Source: Gammaproteobacteria bacterium
Lineage (GTDB): Bacteria > Pseudomonadota > Gammaproteobacteria > DSM-16500
Direction of reading: 5' to 3'
NCBI GenBank assembly: GCA_009885665.1
Contig: VFKI01000076.1
Span: forward strand, 1-9,095
Length of the DNA: 9,095 nucleotides
The notes beneath the pieces were generated by a model. That model did no database searches. It saw nothing but the letters and a program-made list of their open reading frames with translations, and had not been told where the DNA came from. The position numbers were made by a program, and so were the translations under genes. Shown here piece after piece: positions 1 to 6,503 of this stretch. The stretch's first letter is position 1; every line of letters begins with the position of its first letter.

Positions 1-126
1 TGAAGCTGCATCCATGCGGTCGGAAAATACGTCCTTGTATTTTACGATCCGACGAACCCACGGCAGGTCGGCTTTAAGCAGCACCACGCTTATCTTCAAC
101 CGGCATTGCAAGGATCCGTATTTTTT
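1..126. repeat. Probable copy of a dispersed palindromic repeat, cut by the window edge
   Basis: The stretch contains nested inverted repeats. GCAT (8-11) faces ATGC (14-17). AAAATAC (24-30) faces GTATTTT (37-43) across a 6-base loop, and GTCGG (19-23) with CCGAC (49-53) extends that stem past a 5-base bulge. Pieces of it recur inside the gene at 4043-4483: AAATACGTCC (25-34) recurs at 4425-4434, and TCCGTATTTTTT (115-126) recurs at 4432-4443. No frame gives a recognisable protein. The pattern suits a REP-like or miniature repeat family, but with one edge missing and only a partial second copy, the boundaries and the class are inferred. Confidence 0.4.
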
Positions 127-382
127 GTATAAATCGAGGCAAAATAGATACGCTAAGTTAAGCTGAAAAATCATCAAACTGCCGATAACTTTTTGATCTG
201 GTAACGCGATAACATGTTGATTTTTAACGTTTTTTGCTTTTTTCGGATGGCTTGTCTGTGCGTTGATAATGTTAACTGAGTGCCATTGAATCGCGATTCT
301 CCCCCCGGCTTACCCTTAAATTGGCGAAGCCAGTGCTGCGATTGAATATGCGCTATTCCAATTTATTTATCTGAGATACTAT
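127..382. other. Non-coding leader upstream of the M17 aminopeptidase gene
   Basis: No gene is supported here. The region is AT-rich and has stop codons in all frames. It holds a perfect 12-base palindrome, GAATCGCGATTC, at 288-299. A weak hairpin follows (GGCTT at 307-311 with AAGCC at 327-331) after a run of six C. A GATAAT at 265-270 resembles a -10 box, but no acceptable -35 lies 16-18 bases upstream of it. The promoter of the downstream gene is probably somewhere here but cannot be placed. Confidence 0.35.
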
Positions 383-1738
383 ATGTCTAAAAATATCATT
401 CCCATCACACTGGTTTTGCAAAAAGATTTTGCTGTCTGGGTTAAGTGTTTGAGCATTGCCCAGCAGCAATGGTTGACGGCAACTGCATTTGAAAACAAGC
501 CAGCACAGTTTTGCTTGCTGCCTATGGCTGATGGTCAGCTGCATTCTGTGTGTTGTATTGTCAAAGATAGGCAAGATTTTTGGAGTGTGGGCAATTTACC
601 CTTTTCGATTCCGCAAGGATGTTACCAATTTGATTTCAATCATTGGTTGACGGCGCCGGATGAGGCAACGATTGAACGTTTTTCATTAGCGTTTATATTG
701 GGCAGTTATCAATTCACGCGTTATTGTCAGCCTGCGCGTCAACCTGCGCAATTAGCCACTGTTTCAACGCCTATCAAGCATAATGCTGCGGCGCTTTATT
801 TGGTGCGCGATCTCATCAATACGCCGACAGAAGATATGGGGCCGACTGAGTTGGCGGAGGTGGTGCAGGCATTAGCAGAAGAATTCCATGCAGAATTCAA
901 TGAAATTGTGGGTGACGCCTTATTGCAGCATAAATTTAATGCGATTCATGCCGTCGGCCGAGCCAGTGATGATGCGCCACGTTTGTTGGATTTACGTTGG
1001 GGCAACGCTCAGCATCCGCGCGTAACGCTGGTCGGTAAGGGTGTTTGTTTTGATACGGGTGGCTTAAATATCAAGACGGGCAGTTATATGAATCTCATGA
1101 AAAAAGACATGGGTGGTGCAGCGCATGTGTTGGGATTAGCTTGTATGGTGATGCGTGCGAATTTACCTGTGCGCTTGCGTGTGTTGATTCCCGCAGTTGA
1201 AAATGCCGTCAGTGGCAATGCATTTCGGCCTGGAGATGTCATTACGATGTATAGTGGCAAAACAGTAGAAGTGGGGAATACGGATGGAGAAGGGCGGTTA
1301 GTGTTAGCCGATGCAATTTCTTTAGCAATCGAAGAAAAGCCTGATCTTTTATTAGATATTGCAACATTGACAGGTGCCGCGCGTGTTGCGGTAGGTACAG
1401 AAATGGCTGCGTTATTCTGTAACAATAATGAAGTTGCTAATGTATTATTGGCAGTCAGCGAAACAGAAGATGACCCTATGTGTCGCTTGCCGTTATATAA
1501 ACCGTATCGTGACGCGATGAAAAGTGCCATTGCAGATATCAATAATGATGCATCAGATGGTTATGCAGGCGCGATTCGTGCCGCATTGTTTTTGCAAGAT
1601 TTTGTGCCGGCAGAACTTAATTGGCTGCATTTTGATTTAATGGCATGGAATGTGCGCGCACGACCAGGTCGACCTGTGGGAGGAGAAGCGATGGGTGTGA
1701 GGGCGTTGTTTGCTTATCTACAGCAAAGGTATCAATAA
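383..1738 (+). CDS. Leucyl aminopeptidase family protein (peptidase M17)
   Basis: A cytosolic two-metal aminopeptidase that removes N-terminal residues from peptides; the preferred residue cannot be read from sequence. The C-terminal catalytic domain (about residues 130-451) carries every M17 active-site residue at the spacing of E. coli PepA: K219, D224 and K231 in the segment VGKGVCFDTGGLNIK, D242 in KKDMGG, and D301, E303 and R305 in NTDGEGRL. The family signature is usually NTDAEGRL, so this is an Ala-to-Gly variant. At 451 residues it is about 50 shorter than PepA (503), and the shortfall falls in the variable N-terminal domain. The start is the first ATG, behind a weak ribosome site (TGAGAT at about 372-377). 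The gene stands alone on its strand and converges on tdh. PepA or PepB would be the nearest familiar names, but the short N-terminus suggests a separate M17 subgroup, so no symbol is given. Confidence 0.93.
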   Translation: MSKNIIPITLVLQKDFAVWVKCLSIAQQQWLTATAFENKPAQFCLLPMADGQLHSVCCIVKDRQDFWSVGNLPFSIPQGCYQFDFNHWLTAPDEATIERFSLAFILGSYQFTRYCQPARQPAQLATVSTPIKHNAAALYLVRDLINTPTEDMGPTELAEVVQALAEEFHAEFNEIVGDALLQHKFNAIHAVGRASDDAPRLLDLRWGNAQHPRVTLVGKGVCFDTGGLNIKTGSYMNLMKKDMGGAAHVLGLACMVMRANLPVRLRVLIPAVENAVSGNAFRPGDVITMYSGKTVEVGNTDGEGRLVLADAISLAIEEKPDLLLDIATLTGAARVAVGTEMAALFCNNNEVANVLLAVSETEDDPMCRLPLYKPYRDAMKSAIADINNDASDGYAGAIRAALFLQDFVPAELNWLHFDLMAWNVRARPGRPVGGEAMGVRALFAYLQQRYQ

Positions 1739-1756
1739 GAACAATACATGTCCTTT

Positions 1757-1822
1757 AGGCTCTGCGCATAAATAACTTTGACAGATGATGCAAGGTGTAA
1801 AAGTTATTTATGCGCAGAGCCT
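1757..1822. terminator. Long inverted repeat between convergent genes, probable bidirectional terminator
   Basis: Two arms, 1758-1779 and 1800-1821, are perfectly complementary over 22 bp, and one further A-T pair (1757/1822) makes 23. They enclose a 20-base loop. The element fills the gap between the stop codon of the M17 gene and the stop codon of tdh, and its right arm abuts the tdh TAA. The position fits a terminator serving both converging transcripts. Against a classical intrinsic terminator, the loop is long, the inner half of the stem is AT-rich, and only TTATT follows on the + strand, with no T-run on the - strand. Confidence 0.5.
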
Positions 1823-2850
1823 TATTGCCAACGCAATAAAATCTTGCCACTTTGTCCGCTTATACCTAATGCAAATGCTTTTTCAAATTCAGTAAAATGA
1901 AATTGATGTGTGATAACTTTGCTGACATTAAGACCGCTTTGCAACATGCTCACCATTTTATACCAGGTTTCAAACATTTGACGACCATAAATACCTTGTA
2001 ATTGTAAGCCTTTAAAAATAACGCGGCTCCAATCAATTTGCGTGGTGACGGGTAAAAAACCTAATAATGCGATGCGTCCCGCATGGTTCATATGCGCAAT
2101 CATTTGGTTGATTGCATCTGCGCTGCCTGACATTTCGAGTCCCACATCAAAGCCTTCGCGCATGCCTAATTGTTTCATTGCGTCTGGTAAGTTAGCGGTG
2201 CGTAAATCTAATGCTAATGTGGCATGACCCATTTCGCGCGCCAATGCTAATCGATATGGGCTGATATCGCTAATAACAACATAGCGTGCGCCGACATGAC
2301 GTGCAATGGCTGCAGCCATTAATCCAACCGGACCTGCGCCGGTAATGAGTACATCTTCGCCTACCAAATTAAATTGTAAAGCTGTATGTGTGGCATTACC
2401 CAACGGATCGAGAATGGCGCCCGTTTCATTTGAAATCGCATCGGGTAGTGCACAAACATTACCTGCGGGTAAGGCGAGATATTCCGCAAAACAGCCATGA
2501 CGTGTCGCCCCCAAGGCATCATTGACGCGGCACAAATGACTGCGCCCACTACGGCAATTACGGCAATAACCACAGCCAATATGCGCCTCACCCGAAACAC
2601 GTTGGCCAAGGTGGAAACCTTGCACTGCATCGCCAATTGCCACAATTTCACCAAAAAATTCATGGCCAATGATTAAGGGGGGGTGGCAATAGCTTTGCGC
2701 CATAGCATCCCATTTATAAATATGTAAGTCTGTGCCACAAATGGCCGCATTATGAATGCGTATTAATACATCGTGGCTGCCAAATTCGGGTTCAGCAACT
2801 TCTTGTAATACCAGTCCCGGCGCTGCCGCTGTTTTCATTAAGGCTTGCAT
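1822..2850 (-). CDS. tdh: L-threonine 3-dehydrogenase
   Basis: Zinc-dependent, NAD-linked cytosolic dehydrogenase that oxidises L-threonine to 2-amino-3-ketobutyrate, the first step of the threonine-to-glycine route. The 342 residues match E. coli Tdh (341). Catalytic-zinc residues are C38 (in ICGTDLH) and H63-E64 (in GHEFFGE). The structural-zinc cysteines C93, C96, C99 and C107 lie in the segment GCGYCRNCRSGRSHLC. H90, next to them, matches the His of the threonine dehydrogenase subgroup. The Rossmann NAD site is GAGPVG at 171-176. The ATG start overlaps the end of kbl by 13 bp, with GGAG ten bases upstream, so the two genes are probably translationally coupled. The stop codon sits against the inverted repeat. 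Other zinc alcohol dehydrogenases share this fold, but pairing with kbl and the full-length match make the call secure. Confidence 0.97.
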   Translation of the reverse strand: MQALMKTAAAPGLVLQEVAEPEFGSHDVLIRIHNAAICGTDLHIYKWDAMAQSYCHPPLIIGHEFFGEIVAIGDAVQGFHLGQRVSGEAHIGCGYCRNCRSGRSHLCRVNDALGATRHGCFAEYLALPAGNVCALPDAISNETGAILDPLGNATHTALQFNLVGEDVLITGAGPVGLMAAAIARHVGARYVVISDISPYRLALAREMGHATLALDLRTANLPDAMKQLGMREGFDVGLEMSGSADAINQMIAHMNHAGRIALLGFLPVTTQIDWSRVIFKGLQLQGIYGRQMFETWYKMVSMLQSGLNVSKVITHQFHFTEFEKAFALGISGQSGKILLRWQ

Positions 2851-4040
2851 GTTGCCAATACTCCAAATTCTTTACCTACTTTGCTAAATGCTTGAATCGC
2901 ATAATCTAAGTGCGCTTTGTTATGCGCTGCAGAAATCTGTGTGCGAATACGTGCCTTGCCCTTGGGTACGACAGGAAAAGAAAAGCCAATGACATAAATG
3001 CCTTCTTTTAATAAAGCATCCGCCATATCGCGCGCCAATTTGGCATCACCCAGCATAACAGGAATGATAGGGTGGTTGCCGGGTAAAATATTAAAGCCTG
3101 CGGCAGTGAGGCCGGCACGAAAATATTGACTGTTGCTATGTAATTGCTGAATGCGTTCGGGCATTTCTGTCAGTAAATCCAGCACACGCAAAGTGGTTGC
3201 GGCAATCATAGGTGCCAAGGTGTTAGAAAATAAATACGGTCGCGAACGCTGGCGTAGCCAGCTGACAATTTCTTTTTTACTGCTAATGAAGCCGCCTGAT
3301 GCGCCACCCAATGCTTTGCCTAGGGTGCTGCTAATAATATCGACGCGTCCCATAACATGATGAAATTCATGCGTGCCGCGTCCTGTTTTGCCTATAAATC
3401 CCGTGGCATGCGAATCATCAACCATCACCATTGCATGGTATTTTTCAGCTAAATCACAAATAGTGGCTAAGTTGGCGATACTGCCATCCATGGAAAATAC
3501 GCCGTCAGTCGCAATGAGGCGAAAGCGGCAGTTTGCAGCGGCTTGCAAGTTATTTTCTAGTTCTGTCATATCGTTATTGGCATAAACAAAGCGTTGCGCC
3601 TTGCATAAACGTATGCCATCGATGATGCTGGCATGATTGAGTGCATCACTGATGATGGCATCTTCTGCGCCCAGTAAGGTTTCAAATAAGCCACCATTGG
3701 CATCAAAACAAGAAGAATAAAGGATCGTGTCTTCCATGCCAACGAATTGACTGAGACGCTGCTCCAATTCGCGATGTACCGTTTGCGTGCCACAAATAAA
3801 ACGTACGGAAGATAAACCAAAACCATAGTCATGCAAGGCTTGCTCAGCTGCTTTGATGAGGGCAGGGTGATTAGCAAAGCCTAAATAATTATTCGCGCAA
3901 AAATTCAAAACTTCCTTACCATCGGCCAAAGTAATATGGGCGTTTTGTGGTGAGGTGAGTAAGCGTTCGTTTTTATATAAACTGGTTTGTTGAAGATGGG
4001 CAAGTTCGTGCGTTAAGTGAGCGAGTAATGCGGTTTGCAT
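2838..4040 (-). CDS. kbl: Glycine C-acetyltransferase (2-amino-3-ketobutyrate CoA ligase)
   Basis: PLP-dependent alpha-oxoamine synthase that cleaves 2-amino-3-ketobutyrate with CoA to glycine and acetyl-CoA, using the product of Tdh. Numbering from the chosen ATG (400 residues; E. coli Kbl is 398), the PLP-binding lysine is K242 in STLGKALGG. The cofactor-contacting motifs DALNHASIIDG and VDDSHATGF lie upstream of it. RQRSRPYLFSN and a C-terminal KARIRTQ with the substrate-binding Arg follow. A TTG at 4046, two codons earlier, would overlap the upstream stop as TTGA. The ATG at 4040 is preferred because it leaves eight residues before the LTHEL segment, exactly as in E. coli Kbl. It begins two bases after the stop of the upstream gene and has no clear ribosome site of its own, which suggests coupling by reinitiation. 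It forms an operon with tdh. Confidence 0.96.
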   Translation of the reverse strand: MQTALLAHLTHELAHLQQTSLYKNERLLTSPQNAHITLADGKEVLNFCANNYLGFANHPALIKAAEQALHDYGFGLSSVRFICGTQTVHRELEQRLSQFVGMEDTILYSSCFDANGGLFETLLGAEDAIISDALNHASIIDGIRLCKAQRFVYANNDMTELENNLQAAANCRFRLIATDGVFSMDGSIANLATICDLAEKYHAMVMVDDSHATGFIGKTGRGTHEFHHVMGRVDIISSTLGKALGGASGGFISSKKEIVSWLRQRSRPYLFSNTLAPMIAATTLRVLDLLTEMPERIQQLHSNSQYFRAGLTAAGFNILPGNHPIIPVMLGDAKLARDMADALLKEGIYVIGFSFPVVPKGKARIRTQISAAHNKAHLDYAIQAFSKVGKEFGVLATCKP

Positions 4041-4042
4041 AG

Positions 4043-4483
4043 TCAATGACGTCCAGTAGGGTTGTGTTTGATAGAGGTGTCCCGTTGCAAATTTTCATTA
4101 AGGTTATTTATTATTTCCTTTATTTTTTCTAGGTATTCTTTGTTTTTTGGTATAAGCTGATCAGCTTTTATTAAGCGCATGGTGTTGTCAGCAATATCAG
4201 CGTTGAAATGCGCCAATATCTTTGGGAAATTCGGCGCCAATGTTACAATTTTTTCATTGGATATTCCAAGTTGCGTACACATGCCAACAATGATATATAT
4301 TGCTATACATAATTTTTCGACCGAGGCTTTGTTCTTCTCGTTAAGTTTTACATCACTTATCCATGCATCAATCTCGCCCATGACCTCTTTTACGGGCGTT
4401 TGATTGACGTCCGCGTGCGCCGTCAAATACGTCCGTATTTTTTCAAGCGATTTAATGAAGCCTTCTTGCAGGTCATCGGCCAT
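4043..4483 (-). CDS. Hypothetical protein leading the kbl-tdh operon
   Basis: I do not recognise this 146-residue protein. It looks mostly helical and rich in Lys, Asn, Glu and Ile. One apolar stretch (about residues 59-74, LCIAIYIIVGMCTQLG) could be a buried helix or a single short membrane segment. There is no signal peptide, and the tail is polar and basic. It is probably real: TAAGGA (4491-4496 on this strand) sits seven bases before the ATG, a TATAAT box lies upstream, and its TGA stop comes two bases before the kbl ATG. The gene is visibly more AT-rich than kbl and tdh. Codons 15-20 fall in a palindrome shared with the repeat at the left end of the window. AT-richness and repeat content could indicate a recent or lineage-specific gene. 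A role in threonine catabolism is only suggested by position. Confidence 0.7.
   Translation of the reverse strand: MADDLQEGFIKSLEKIRTYLTAHADVNQTPVKEVMGEIDAWISDVKLNEKNKASVEKLCIAIYIIVGMCTQLGISNEKIVTLAPNFPKILAHFNADIADNTMRLIKADQLIPKNKEYLEKIKEIINNLNENLQRDTSIKHNPTGRH
4425..4443. repeat. Partial copy of the left-end repeat, inside a coding sequence
   Basis: AAATACG (4425-4431) and CGTATTT (4434-4440) form a 7-bp inverted repeat with a two-base loop. The left part shares AAATACGTCC with positions 25-34, and the right part shares TCCGTATTTTTT with positions 115-126. It is read through as residues 15-20 (KIRTYL) of the hypothetical gene at 4043-4483. A 12-base match in a 9-kb window is unlikely by chance, although the T-run reduces its weight. 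Confidence 0.4.
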
Positions 4484-4501
4484 ATGTCTTTCCTTAACGT
4501 C

Positions 4502-4514
4502 ATAATCTGATTAT
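4502..4514. promoter_or_regulatory. Operator-like palindrome in a divergent control region
   Basis: ATAATC and GATTAT face each other across a single T, a perfect 6-bp odd-centred palindrome. It lies between the start codons of the divergent hypothetical-kbl-tdh and sdhE-ygfX units and overlaps the - strand TATAAT. A second small inverted repeat (GTAA at 4516-4519, TTAC at 4526-4529) is adjacent. A repressor site here could block the leftward promoter. No regulator is identified, and AT-rich short palindromes can arise by chance. Confidence 0.25.
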
Positions 4515-4515
4515 A
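4510..4515 (-). promoter_or_regulatory. Probable -10 box of the hypothetical-kbl-tdh operon
   Basis: The - strand reads TATAAT here, a perfect sigma70 -10. It would place the transcript start near 4502 and leave a leader of about 19 bases containing the TAAGGA ribosome site. The -35 position (TGGCAT at 4533-4538, 17-base spacer) is a poor match, so an activator may be needed. The box overlaps an inverted repeat, ATAATC-T-GATTAT (4502-4514). Confidence 0.4.
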
Positions 4516-4553
4516 GTAAGACATATTACAAAATGCCACTCATTAGCTATTAT

Positions 4554-4560
4554 AAAGGAG
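4554..4560 (+). promoter_or_regulatory. Ribosome binding site fixing the sdhE start
   Basis: AAAGGAG is followed by an eight-base spacer and the ATG at 4569. An in-frame ATG at 4533 would lie upstream of this strong site and add 12 residues with no counterpart in the family, so 4569 is taken as the start. Confidence 0.75.
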
Positions 4561-4568
4561 TTTTTTGC

Positions 4569-4829
4569 ATGGCATCTATCCCCGCCAGTTTACGCTGGGC
4601 ATGTCGGCGTGGCATGTTGGAACTTGATTTATTGCTGGGTCGCTTTTTGGAAGGCGCTTGGCCAACGTTGCCACCATCAGAACAAGCCCTATTTATTGCA
4701 TTATTATCAGAGAGTGATCAGGATCTTTTTCTTTGGTTGACTGGACGCGAAACAGCGCCACAACCCGCGTTTCAACAGATGGTAAACCGGATACGTCAGT
4801 ATGCCAGCCAAAATCCCCTTGCTGATTGA
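4569..4829 (+). CDS. sdhE: FAD assembly factor SdhE (YgfY/CptB family)
   Basis: Small soluble factor that binds the flavoprotein subunit of succinate dehydrogenase or fumarate reductase and promotes covalent FAD attachment. From the ATG at 4569 it is 86 residues, close to E. coli SdhE (88). The N-terminal segment RWACRRGMLELD carries the conserved RGxxE motif as R14-G15-E18. The later DQDLFLWLTG matches the family's DPDLFNWL region. The start is set by a strong AAAGGAG eight bases upstream. The gene is divergent from the hypothetical-kbl-tdh unit and overlaps ygfX by 29 bp, as expected of an sdhE-ygfX operon. Succinate dehydrogenase genes are not in this window. The family was earlier described as the antitoxin CptB; the flavinylation role is the better supported one. 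Confidence 0.92.
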   Translation: MASIPASLRWACRRGMLELDLLLGRFLEGAWPTLPPSEQALFIALLSESDQDLFLWLTGRETAPQPAFQQMVNRIRQYASQNPLAD

Positions 4830-5247
4830 TATTAAGCCGATTAGATCGCGGCTATGGCGAACGATACAGATTGGGCTATGGTTGGCGAGTGCCGCCGTCA
4901 TCACGAGCTTGCCATCGCCGTGGTATGTGCAGTTGATATTGATTTTTGCGCTCATTTCTATCGTGCGCATGGTAATGCGACAACCTTATTGGCAACGCTT
5001 GCGATTTGATGGTATATGCTGGCAATTATTGAATGATCTTGCTCCAAGCGCTCAACCACGGCTGATGCATTTGCGTGGCGACACGGTGATAAATAGCCTA
5101 TTTGTTTTATTGCGTTTCGACGAGCCAGGGTTGGCGCGGACACAAAATTGTCTTGTGTGGCGTGACAGTTTGTCAGCGGATGGATATCGTCATTTATTGG
5201 TGGCGGTGCGGCAATTGGCACCTATGGTTACGCGGAAGGTTGAATAG
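4801..5247 (+). CDS. ygfX: YgfX-like inner-membrane protein (CptA family)
   Basis: A 148-residue protein whose N-terminal third carries two closely spaced hydrophobic segments (about residues 22-38 and 42-58) with a short PSPW turn, followed by a cytoplasmic-looking domain of about 85 residues. The ending, with LVWRDSLSADGYRHLLVAVRQL, matches the W-x-DS-hydrophobic pattern of YgfX proteins. Position after sdhE, overlapping it by 29 bp, is the strongest support, since the pair is joined in many Gammaproteobacteria. In E. coli, YgfX has been reported as a membrane toxin acting on cell-division and shape proteins, and it interacts with SdhE; its function here is not known. The ATG at 4801 has no strong ribosome site, consistent with coupling to sdhE. 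Its 3' end overlaps the Hpt gene on the other strand by 20 bp. Confidence 0.8.
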   Translation: MPAKIPLLIDIKPIRSRLWRTIQIGLWLASAAVITSLPSPWYVQLILIFALISIVRMVMRQPYWQRLRFDGICWQLLNDLAPSAQPRLMHLRGDTVINSLFVLLRFDEPGLARTQNCLVWRDSLSADGYRHLLVAVRQLAPMVTRKVE

Positions 5248-5584
5248 CGCGTTCCGCTGCCGCCATCTCAAGTTGCACTTGTGCAATTAATTGTAAAATA
5301 TCCGTATCATTTGCATTGTCTGCATATATTGCTTTTTCCAGTGTTTCGCATGCTTTTGCTAAGCGCTCTGTGCCGCAATAACGTGCGCCGCCAGTTAACT
5401 TATGCGCTTCCGCAGCAACGGCTTGCCAATCATGCTGCTGTATTGCGCGCTGAAAATTTGTGCGTGCCATCCCAATATCTTGTAGTAAGAGACTTAAAAC
5501 TTCTTGTAATAACGCTTCATTGTTGCCCAATACGCGCAGGGCAGCCGCTTTGTTGATGACAGCAAGGTAGGTTTCTTTAATCAT
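5228..5584 (-). CDS. Stand-alone histidine phosphotransfer (Hpt) domain protein
   Basis: A 118-residue protein that is a single Hpt domain, a four-helix bundle that passes a phosphoryl group between a hybrid histidine kinase and a response regulator in the cytoplasm. The phosphorylatable histidine is H61 in AEAHKLTGGARYCGTERL, with the following Lys and the small Gly residues that pack against the helix. ETLEKAI then matches the next helix of the family. No kinase, receiver or membrane segment is attached. Similar sequence forms the C-terminal end of BarA/GacS-type kinases, so this may be a detached Hpt or an independent relay protein. Its start lies about 260 bp from gacA, divergent, with tRNA-Ser between. 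No clear ribosome site precedes the ATG. The last 20 bp overlap ygfX tail to tail. Confidence 0.88.
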   Translation of the reverse strand: MIKETYLAVINKAAALRVLGNNEALLQEVLSLLLQDIGMARTNFQRAIQQHDWQAVAAEAHKLTGGARYCGTERLAKACETLEKAIYADNANDTDILQLIAQVQLEMAAAERAIQPSA

Positions 5585-5709
5585 GCGCTAGCAGATTCTA
5601 TTTGCTTTTTGAGTCAGAATGGTTGTAGGATTATGGCACGTATGGAAACGAGATACTACAGCCTACCTTAATTTATGTAGGTCGTACATTGGATATGTAT
5701 TTGAAAAGA

Positions 5710-5799
<90 letters not shown>

Positions 5800-5843
5800 G
5801 TTTGCGGTTAGACGAAAGACGACGATGACGAGGTGGAACAAGA

Positions 5844-6503
5844 ATGGCAAAAACCATAAAGATTCTACTAGTTGACGATCATCATTTAGTGCGCCGAGGA
5901 ATACGGGGTATTGTTGAAAAAGCAGGCATGGAAGTCATCGGTGAGGCAAGCACGGGCGATGAAGCTGTACGTATGTCCCGGGAATTATCACCCGATGTGA
6001 TTTTGATGGATGTCCATATGCCTGGCACCAGCGGTATAGATGCAACGCGTAAAATATGTCGTTATAATCCTGATACCAAAGTGATGGCATTGAGTGCTTT
6101 TAGTGGCGAGCCTTATCCCTCTAATTTTTTCAAAGCAGGCGCGGCAGGCTATCTTACTAAAGGGTGTGATGAAAAAGAAATGGTGCAAGCCATTCGTGTC
6201 ATTTATTCTGGCCAGCGTTATATCAGCCCTAGTTTAGCGCAGCGAACCGTATTGCAACGTATGTCTAACCGGGGTGATTCACCATTTGCTAAATTATCAA
6301 AGCGTGAAATGGAGGTGGCATTATTAGTCGCCGCGGGACATAAGCCACAAAAAATTGCGGAACTTTTACATATAGAACAAAAATCTGTAAATAGTCATCG
6401 TTATCATATCTTCAAAAAAGTGGGCGTAGAAACAGATGTTTCATTGACATTGCTGGCGATGCAACATGATTTAATAGGCACGCCGGACGTTATTCCGAGT
6501 TAA
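5844..6503 (+). CDS. gacA: GacA/UvrY/LetA-type response regulator
   Basis: Two-component regulator of 219 residues. The receiver domain (about 5-120) has the acidic pair D11-D12, phosphorylation site D56 (ILMDVHMPG), switch residue S84 and K106 in GYLTKG. A LuxR/NarL-type helix-turn-helix follows (about 151-212, LSKREMEVALLVAAG onward). The recognition segment KSVNSHRYHIFKKVGV corresponds to the GacA/UvrY segment KTVNSYRYR. In the family it is phosphorylated by a BarA/GacS/LetS hybrid kinase and activates small RNAs that sequester CsrA/RsmA; neither the kinase nor such RNAs are visible here. GAGGTGG seven bases before the ATG is a good ribosome site. The stop overlaps the uvrC start by one base (TAATG), the linkage seen in many Gammaproteobacteria. 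The nearby Hpt protein is a possible upstream partner. Confidence 0.95.
   Translation: MAKTIKILLVDDHHLVRRGIRGIVEKAGMEVIGEASTGDEAVRMSRELSPDVILMDVHMPGTSGIDATRKICRYNPDTKVMALSAFSGEPYPSNFFKAGAAGYLTKGCDEKEMVQAIRVIYSGQRYISPSLAQRTVLQRMSNRGDSPFAKLSKREMEVALLVAAGHKPQKIAELLHIEQKSVNSHRYHIFKKVGVETDVSLTLLAMQHDLIGTPDVIPS

Noticed and set aside
1..130. Open frame on the - strand running off the left edge (includes VRRIVKYKDVF)
   Set aside because: It is open only because the stretch is short. It has no recognisable domain or clear start and coincides with the palindromic repeat, so it is treated as repeat, not gene.
1084..1542. 152-codon open frame on the - strand inside the M17 gene
   Set aside because: It lies wholly within a well-supported gene and shows no domain, ribosome site or plausible composition. 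The other long frames opposite tdh, kbl, uvrC and pgsA were dropped for the same reason.
4515..4530. Possible GacA-binding box (AGTAAG...ATTACA)
   Set aside because: The known site is TGTAAG-N6-CTTACA. Here the gap is four bases and the flanks differ, so it is noted only as an inverted repeat.
4533..4568. Upstream ATG start for sdhE
   Set aside because: It precedes the strong AAAGGAG site and adds 12 residues absent from the family.
5662..5681. Hairpin CCTAC/GTAGG upstream of tRNA-Ser
   Set aside because: Five pairs with a ten-base AT-rich loop and no T-tract; too weak to call as a terminator or operator.
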